Shown: one piece after another, positions 59,523-64,000 of the stretch
How the letters are laid out: the number at the start of each line of letters is the position of its first letter
Position numbering within the stretch: position 1 is the stretch's first letter
From: Streptomyces hygroscopicus
GTDB lineage: Bacteria; Actinomycetota; Actinomycetes; Streptomycetales; Streptomycetaceae
Assembly: GCF_026168105.1 (NCBI RefSeq)
Contig: NZ_LBMW01000022.1
Span: 62,001 to 126,000, forward strand
DNA: 64,000 bases
Direction of reading: 5' to 3'
Notes under the pieces: generated by a model
What the model was told of the DNA's origin: nothing
The model's input: only the letters and a program-made list of their open reading frames with translations
The model's database searches: none
Made by a program: the position numbers and the translations under genes

Positions 59523-61268
59523 ATGTTGAGGCCGATGGGCGATGGCACCACGGGTGAGTCGGGCGCCGGGCTGCGTACGGTGGGCCACGGCCGGTATGTG
59601 CTGCGGCAGCAACTGGGCCAGGGGGGCATGGCCAGCGTCCACCTCGCACACGACTCCGTGCTGGAGCGCCCGGTGGCGGTCAAGACGCTCCACACCGACC
59701 TGGGCCGCGAGGCGTCCGTCCGCGAGCGGTTCCGCCGCGAGGCACAGGCGGTGGCGCGGCTGAGCCACACCAACATTGTCGCGGTCTACGACAGCGGTGA
59801 GGACGTCGGTCCGGACGCCGGCACGGTGCCGTACATCGTCATGGAGTACGTCGAGGGCGCGACGCTGTCCTCCATGCTCCGAGAGGAGATCGACAAGCAC
59901 GGAGCAATGCCTTCCGACCGTGCCCTGAGGATCACCGCGGATGTGCTCTCGGCGCTGGCCGCCTCCCATGAGCAGGGCCTGGTCCACCGCGACATCAAGC
60001 CGGGCAATGTCATGGTCACCCCGCGCGGGGTGGTGAAGGTGATGGACTTCGGCATCGCTCGCGCGCTGCAGTCCGGTGTGACGTCCATGACGCAGACCGG
60101 CATGGTGGTGGGCACGCCCCAGTACCTCTCGCCGGAGCAGGCGCTGGGCAAGAGCATCGACGCCCGAGCGGACCTGTACTCGGTGGGCTGCATGCTGTTC
60201 GAACTGCTCACCGGGCGGCCGCCGTTCGACGGGGACACTGCCTTCTCCCTCGCCTACAAGCACGTCCAGGAGAAGCCGCCCGCGCCGTCCAGCGTCAACC
60301 GGGCGATCAGCCCGGCGGTGGACGCCCTGGTGGCCCAGGCACTGAGCAAGGACCCGGCGCACCGCTTCCCGACGGCCGAGGTGATGCGGGGCGAGGTGCA
60401 TCGGGTGCTGTCCGGTCCGCCGAGCGGGGCGAAGGCGGCGCCGAACGGAGCGTCGGCAGGCCATGACCACCCCCCCGCGGCAGACCGGACCCCGTCGGCG
60501 GCCCTGGAAGCCGCGTCCGTACCCACGGTGTCCGACGCCCTACCGCCCGCACAGAGCCAGAACCGGCACTCCTCGCTCTCTGACCGCACAGTCGGCAGGG
60601 ACATGGCCCCGGGCGTCACTCCAGCGAAGCATCCGCGACGACGTCGTGTCGTCTATGCCGCCGGTGCGGCCGTGGTCCTCGCGGTCGTGGGAACCGCCGC
60701 GGCCCAACTCCTCCCGGATCACAGCGGTCCCACCAAGGGCTCGCAGAGCAAGGCGTCTCAGGAGAGAAGGATCCGGGCATCCGGAGGCTTCACCGCCGCA
60801 TCCCCGTGGCGGCTCGTCGTCAGCGACCAGATCGGGGGCCAGGACAACGGCTGCACCGTTACGCTGACCAACACCAGCACCGGTCAACAGAACGTGCTCG
60901 AGAACTACGGCACCAAGTCGTTCCTGATACACACCTCAGGACCGTTTCGCTGGGCGGCCGACAACCCGGGCTGCGAAGTGGTCCACCGATCCGGAGCGGG
61001 AGCCGCGGTGCCGCCCTTCACCCGGGAATACGGCACGGGCGACACCGAAGCCTTCACCGCGCGAGGACCGATAGCCGTGAAGGTGGTGGACTTCAACGGC
61101 GCCGGCGACTGCAGGCTGGATCTGCGCGACGCTGCAAACGGAGAGGCCGTGGACCTGGGTACGGCCACCAGAGGCGGCGGCCCGCTGAAGCTCGACCCGA
61201 GCGGACACCCCCAGGTGTACCTCGCGGATCTGCAGTGCAGTGTGAAGGTCTCCGCTGCCCGCGGCTGA
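59523..61268 (+). CDS. membrane Ser/Thr protein kinase (PknB-like)
   Basis: A 581-residue Hanks-type kinase. The kinase domain (about 20-290) has the glycine loop LGQGGMASVHLA, VAVKTL with the lysine, HRDIKPGNVMV, DFGIARAL, and the activation-loop GTPQYLSPEQA. A disordered linker follows, then one transmembrane helix at about residue 380 (VVYAAGAAVVLAVVGTAAA) and an extracytoplasmic domain of about 170 residues with three or four cysteines, not a PASTA repeat. It may sense an external signal. ATG 59523 or 59535 could start it. Convergent with the PP2C phosphatase, a possible antagonist. Confidence 0.86.
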   Translation: MLRPMGDGTTGESGAGLRTVGHGRYVLRQQLGQGGMASVHLAHDSVLERPVAVKTLHTDLGREASVRERFRREAQAVARLSHTNIVAVYDSGEDVGPDAGTVPYIVMEYVEGATLSSMLREEIDKHGAMPSDRALRITADVLSALAASHEQGLVHRDIKPGNVMVTPRGVVKVMDFGIARALQSGVTSMTQTGMVVGTPQYLSPEQALGKSIDARADLYSVGCMLFELLTGRPPFDGDTAFSLAYKHVQEKPPAPSSVNRAISPAVDALVAQALSKDPAHRFPTAEVMRGEVHRVLSGPPSGAKAAPNGASAGHDHPPAADRTPSAALEAASVPTVSDALPPAQSQNRHSSLSDRTVGRDMAPGVTPAKHPRRRRVVYAAGAAVVLAVVGTAAAQLLPDHSGPTKGSQSKASQERRIRASGGFTAASPWRLVVSDQIGGQDNGCTVTLTNTSTGQQNVLENYGTKSFLIHTSGPFRWAADNPGCEVVHRSGAGAAVPPFTREYGTGDTEAFTARGPIAVKVVDFNGAGDCRLDLRDAANGEAVDLGTATRGGGPLKLDPSGHPQVYLADLQCSVKVSAARG

Positions 61269-61326
61269 GCAGCTGTGTCGAGTCCTGACATGACAACTTG
61301 AAAGGTTGTCAGTGCAGGTCGGAGGC

Positions 61327-61360
61327 TTGTTGTTTCGGGTGGATCCGCCCGAAACAACAA
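61327..61360. terminator. bidirectional terminator between kinase and phosphatase
   Basis: TTGTTGTTTCGGG (61327-61339) pairs perfectly with CCCGAAACAACAA (61348-61360), with an eight-base loop TGGATCCG. It lies between convergent genes. The A/T-rich base of the stem supplies a U-rich tract in both directions. Confidence 0.85.
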
Positions 61361-61419
61361 GGTGGGCGTCGGCCGGCGCGGTGCGTACGTCGGCCGTACG
61401 GGCACGCCTCATCCGACGC

Positions 61420-62538
61420 TCAGAGGCTCGGGCGCCGCCGGGCGACGAGGGCAGCGATGTCGTCGTCGAGCTCGCCGCCGCTGTACGCGATCAGGTCGCG
61501 GTGGAGATGTTCGAGGAGCTGGTGGGGCGCCTCGCCGCTCCATGAGCGGATGCGTTGGAGGAAGGGATAGAAGGCCCCGGAGCGGTCGCGGGTCTCGGTG
61601 ACCCCGTCGGTGTACAGCAGGAGCTGGTCCCCGGGGTGGAAGGGGGCGAGGTCGACGTGGTACCCGCCGCTCACCAGCATGCCCAGGTTGAGCGGCGGCG
61701 AGGGAGCGGCGGGCTGCAGCTCCCGGACCTCGCCGCGGTGCAGCAGCAGCGGGGGCGGGTGGCCGCAGGTGACGGTCCGGACGACCGGTTCATCGTCAGG
61801 GATCTCGGCGAGGAGAGCGGTGATGAAACGTTCAGCGATCTCCGAGCCCGCGACCCCCGGGTACTGGGAAGCGTGGCGGCTCATGCTCGTCTCCAGGCGG
61901 CGCGCGAGGTGGGGCAGGTCGGGCGCGTCGTGGGCGGCCTCACGGAAGGCGCTGAGCAGCGTCGCGGCCGTCTGGATCGCGAGCAGGCCCTTGCCGCGTA
62001 CGTCGCCTATGAGCAGCCGTACGCCGTGCGGGATGCGTATCGCCTCGTACAGGTCGCCGCCGATCCGGGCTTCCGCCGCGGCGGCCAGGTACATGCTCTC
62101 GAGCGTGACCTGACCGAGGTGTCGCGGTACCGGATGCAGCACCGCCAGCTGGGCGGTCTCGGCCACTGAGCGAACCTGAACCAGCTGATGGGCGCGTCGG
62201 CCCAGCAGGCGGTTGAAGAAGACGGCGAATACCGCAATCGCCGCGAGGGTGGCCAGCTCGGAGTAGGCGGTGGCATCCCGCAGCCCGTTGAAGTCCACCA
62301 TCAGGCCGACAAAGACGGCGCACGCGCCCACTCCGATGAGCACGGTCCCCCACAGGGGCAGCAGCGCGGCGGCAGAAACCATGGCCGTGGCGAGGAAGGC
62401 ATCCGGCCGGACGTCGCGGGGTGTGAAGAGGCCGATGAACAGACCGATGAACAACAGCAGAGCAGGCACCACGGGCAGCAACCTGCCCCGCACACCAGCT
62501 CTGTGCGTGACTCCGCGTTCCTCAGGAGACCTCGCCAC
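61420..62538 (-). CDS. membrane-anchored PP2C/SpoIIE-type phosphatase
   Basis: A 372-residue paralogue of the protein at 47,892. N-terminal hydrophobic helices (VVPALLLFIGLFIGLFTP, FLATAMVSAAALLPLWGTVLI) lead into a SpoIIE domain: IGGDLYEAI, LIGDVRGKGLLAI, CGHPPPLLLH and LLLYTDGVTETRD, with ELDDDIAALVARR at the end. The start at GTG 62538 follows GGGGAG; a longer frame to 62610 is less likely. Convergent with the kinase and divergent from MarR. Confidence 0.85.
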   Translation of the reverse strand: MARSPEERGVTHRAGVRGRLLPVVPALLLFIGLFIGLFTPRDVRPDAFLATAMVSAAALLPLWGTVLIGVGACAVFVGLMVDFNGLRDATAYSELATLAAIAVFAVFFNRLLGRRAHQLVQVRSVAETAQLAVLHPVPRHLGQVTLESMYLAAAAEARIGGDLYEAIRIPHGVRLLIGDVRGKGLLAIQTAATLLSAFREAAHDAPDLPHLARRLETSMSRHASQYPGVAGSEIAERFITALLAEIPDDEPVVRTVTCGHPPPLLLHRGEVRELQPAAPSPPLNLGMLVSGGYHVDLAPFHPGDQLLLYTDGVTETRDRSGAFYPFLQRIRSWSGEAPHQLLEHLHRDLIAYSGGELDDDIAALVARRRPSL

Positions 62539-62717
62539 CGTGCCGCTCCCCAAGGTCGCACAGGTCGAGCAGCAGCCAAGGTCCGGAGGCCAGGCCACCG
62601 GTTTGGGCAATTTTATCGCTGTTCGTCCGTAGCCTACGACCTACGAACAACCCGGGTGTGGCGGGTCGCGGCGGTGATCATCATCGGCTGCTTCATGACC
62701 ACCATTCGTGGGTGTTC

Positions 62718-62745
62718 CATTAATAGGTATACCCATGATAGGACT
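62718..62745 (+). promoter_or_regulatory. possible MarR operator/promoter
   Basis: The AT-rich segment ATTAATAGGTATACCCATGATAGG (pieces: ATTAATAGG, TATACCCATGATAGG) contains the perfect palindrome GGTATACC (62726-62733), and AATAGG/GATAGG half-sites. It lies 12 to 30 bases before the marR ATG and is a natural autorepression site. Confidence 0.45.
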
Positions 62746-62756
62746 ATGCTGCAAAC

Positions 62757-63260
62757 ATGCAGACAGATGCCTCCGTCACCCGCCCTCCGGTCCTTCTGAA
62801 CCTGCCCGTGTTCGCGCTGTCACACCTCGGCCGGGTCGCCCGCGGCGCGACCAGGACCGCGTTCGCGCACGAAGGACTCTCCTCCCGTGCGCACTTCGTC
62901 CTGCTGTGCCTTCACAAGTACGGCGAGCTGTCCCAGCGTGACTTGTCCGACCGCATCGCCATGGACCGCAGCGACCTCGTCAAACTCATCGACGGACTGG
63001 AGCAGTCCGGGCATCTTCAGCGCCGGCCCGATCCGAACGACCGTCGGCGCCACGCGCTTTCCATCTCCCCGCTGGGAGTGGAGGCGCTCGGGAGGGGTGA
63101 GCGGATCCTGCATCAGGCGACCGACGAAGTCCTGGCGCGGCTCAGCCCCGACGAGCGGATTGCGTTGCACCGGCTCGTGCTGCGGGCTCTCGGTGCCGAC
63201 ATCGACGCCGACGCCGACAGGGACGGGACGGCGACATCAACGCCGACATCGACTGGCTGA
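62757..63260 (+). CDS. MarR-family transcriptional regulator
   Basis: A 167-residue winged-helix regulator. The helix-turn-helix is LSQRDLSDRIAMDRSDLVKLIDGLEQSGHL split around residue 65-90, and the wing carries RRPDPNDRRRHALSISP, the MarR DxRxxR signature. The C-terminus is Asp/Thr-rich and disordered. No cysteine sensor is evident near the N-terminus. The short spacing to the palindrome at 62,726 suggests autorepression and perhaps control of the divergent phosphatase. Good family call, ligand unknown. Confidence 0.85.
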   Translation: MQTDASVTRPPVLLNLPVFALSHLGRVARGATRTAFAHEGLSSRAHFVLLCLHKYGELSQRDLSDRIAMDRSDLVKLIDGLEQSGHLQRRPDPNDRRRHALSISPLGVEALGRGERILHQATDEVLARLSPDERIALHRLVLRALGADIDADADRDGTATSTPTSTG

Positions 63261-63533
63261 CCCATGAAGCTGGATCGGTGACGGAGAGCTGAAGGATTCG
63301 CGCCCTGCCCCCAGAGGTCATGAGAGCCTCGGAATCGATTGACCGATATCGCCGGGGTGGTTAGGCATGCAATCGTGACAGTAGGCCATCACGGTGGGTG
63401 GTTAAGCCCGCGGTGCGGGCCCTGCCGGTACTGAGCGAGGCCCGGCCACCGCGCGGGGTTTCGTCGCCGGACTGCCGTGGCTCGGATCGGCCGCTGTCGC
63501 CGACGGCGGGGACCCGCAGATATGCCGCTGTGG

Positions 63534-64000
63534 TCAGTCTGTTGGACTGAATGTCCACAGCAGGTTGCTGTGCTGCTGCCATGTCCACTGCTTGGTCATG
63601 GAACCGGAGGCGACCGGGCCGCCGCCGTCGAGGACCAGTCCCGTGGTGCGGTTGGCGATCGAGTACTGGCCGGAGCCGCGATTGATGATCTTCCACTGCT
63701 GGTTGGGACCGCCGTTCCACACCGCCTGCCGGGCCGGGGCGCCGTCGCCGGTGGATCCCCAGCCGTCGGCGACCATGCTGTTGGTGCGGTTGACGAGCTT
63801 GTAGTAGCCGTTACCAAGGTCGACCGCCTGCCACTGGAGGTTGCTGCTGTCCACCGGCGTCCATTGCTTGAGGTTCGAGCCGCTGGTGACGTTGCCGCCG
63901 CTGTCGAGGGCCAGGCGGTCCGTGACATTGATCAGGAGGAAGTGGGCGGCGGGGTTGAACGTCACCTTCAGCGAGGCGATGGCGTCGTTGTTGCCGGTCG
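63534..64000 (-). CDS. ricin B-type lectin domain protein, 5' part beyond window
   Basis: The frame is open to the right edge of the window, so only the C-terminal 155 residues are seen. They form a ricin-type beta trefoil: three repeats each ending in a Q-x-W box (NLQWQAVD, NQQWKIINRG, LLWTFSPTD), with the turns GNGYYKLVNRTN, SGQYSIANRTTG and GSMTKQWTW. Such domains bind galactose/xylan-type polysaccharides in secreted glycosidases, so an exported hydrolase is likely. Residues from the window edge (AIASLKVTFNPAAHFLL) may be the junction to the catalytic part. Confidence 0.82.
   Translation of the reverse strand, partial: TGNNDAIASLKVTFNPAAHFLLINVTDRLALDSGGNVTSGSNLKQWTPVDSSNLQWQAVDLGNGYYKLVNRTNSMVADGWGSTGDGAPARQAVWNGGPNQQWKIINRGSGQYSIANRTTGLVLDGGGPVASGSMTKQWTWQQHSNLLWTFSPTD

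Noticed and set aside
1..64000. CRISPR arrays, tRNA/rRNA genes, intact transposases, attachment sites
   Set aside because: Looked for regularly spaced repeats, conserved RNA gene sequences and DDE/integrase motifs; none found that could be supported.

Overview
High-GC actinobacterial chromosome, almost certainly Streptomyces. The evidence is third-position G/C bias in every convincing gene, many GTG/TTG starts behind GGAG-type ribosome sites, lipstatin-type natural-product genes, SpoIIE-like PP2C phosphatases, stand-alone anti-sigma-type ATPases and a secreted S53 protease. No rRNA, tRNA, CRISPR array, prophage or intact insertion sequence was seen.

Layout. (1) 1-3.2 kb is a flank with a secreted phytase-like esterase (cut by the window edge), a PhzF-family isomerase and a multicopper-oxidase lipoprotein gene that stops abruptly at about 3,170. 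(2) 3.2-22.4 kb is an unusual biosynthetic region. It holds a type II thioesterase, a GntR/FCD regulator, a divergent 2-isopropylmalate synthase behind an apparent leucine attenuator, an ABC ATPase, a seryl-tRNA-synthetase-like amino acid:carrier-protein ligase, an MFS exporter and a cupin. These are followed by a stand-alone adenylation enzyme with a valine-like pocket, a P450, a free-standing carrier protein, an SDR and a tandem-PAS protein. The region ends with a nitrate-to-nitrite module (NarK, molybdopterin nitrate reductase, split electron-transfer partners) without a sirohaem nitrite reductase, and a GlxR-like dehydrogenase. (3) 22.6-23.7 kb is an AzlCD amino-acid exporter. (4) 23.8-30.4 kb holds an L-2,3-diaminopropionate cassette (SbnA- and SbnB-like), a methyltransferase, a large helical-repeat/winged-helix protein, a DUF2000-like protein and a second copy of the nitrate-module flavoprotein. 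A nearly identical 51-bp promoter block (8,897-8,947 and 30,304-30,354) links regions 2 and 4.

(5) 32.1-40.9 kb is a six-gene lipstatin-type beta-lactone operon, lstA-F: a heterodimeric OleA-like Claisen pair, OleC-like ligase, OleD-like reductase, a C-A-T NRPS and a formyltransferase. The NRPS binding pocket reads as asparagine rather than leucine, which predicts an esterastin-like, N-formyl-asparaginyl beta-lactone. (6) At about 41.4 kb a zinc-type dehydrogenase is cut off, mirroring the cut oxidase at 3.2 kb.

(7) 41.5-64 kb is mostly ordinary accessory and housekeeping content: a catalytically dead subtilase with a glutamine-rich partner, a small secreted protein, DoxX/TetR, SDR/CMD, two PP2C phosphatases, a Ser/Thr kinase, an S53 protease divergent from a TrmB regulator, an encapsulin-targeted DyP peroxidase whose encapsulin gene is reduced to a stub, a YdeP-type molybdoenzyme, MarR, and a ricin-type lectin protein cut by the right edge.

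The most novel material is regions 2 and 4 taken together. Nitrite supply, L-Dap supply, two amino-acid activation systems and a free-standing carrier recall, at the level of logic, the published L-alanosine (diazeniumdiolate) strategy, but the enzymes differ. The product is not known and this link is inference.
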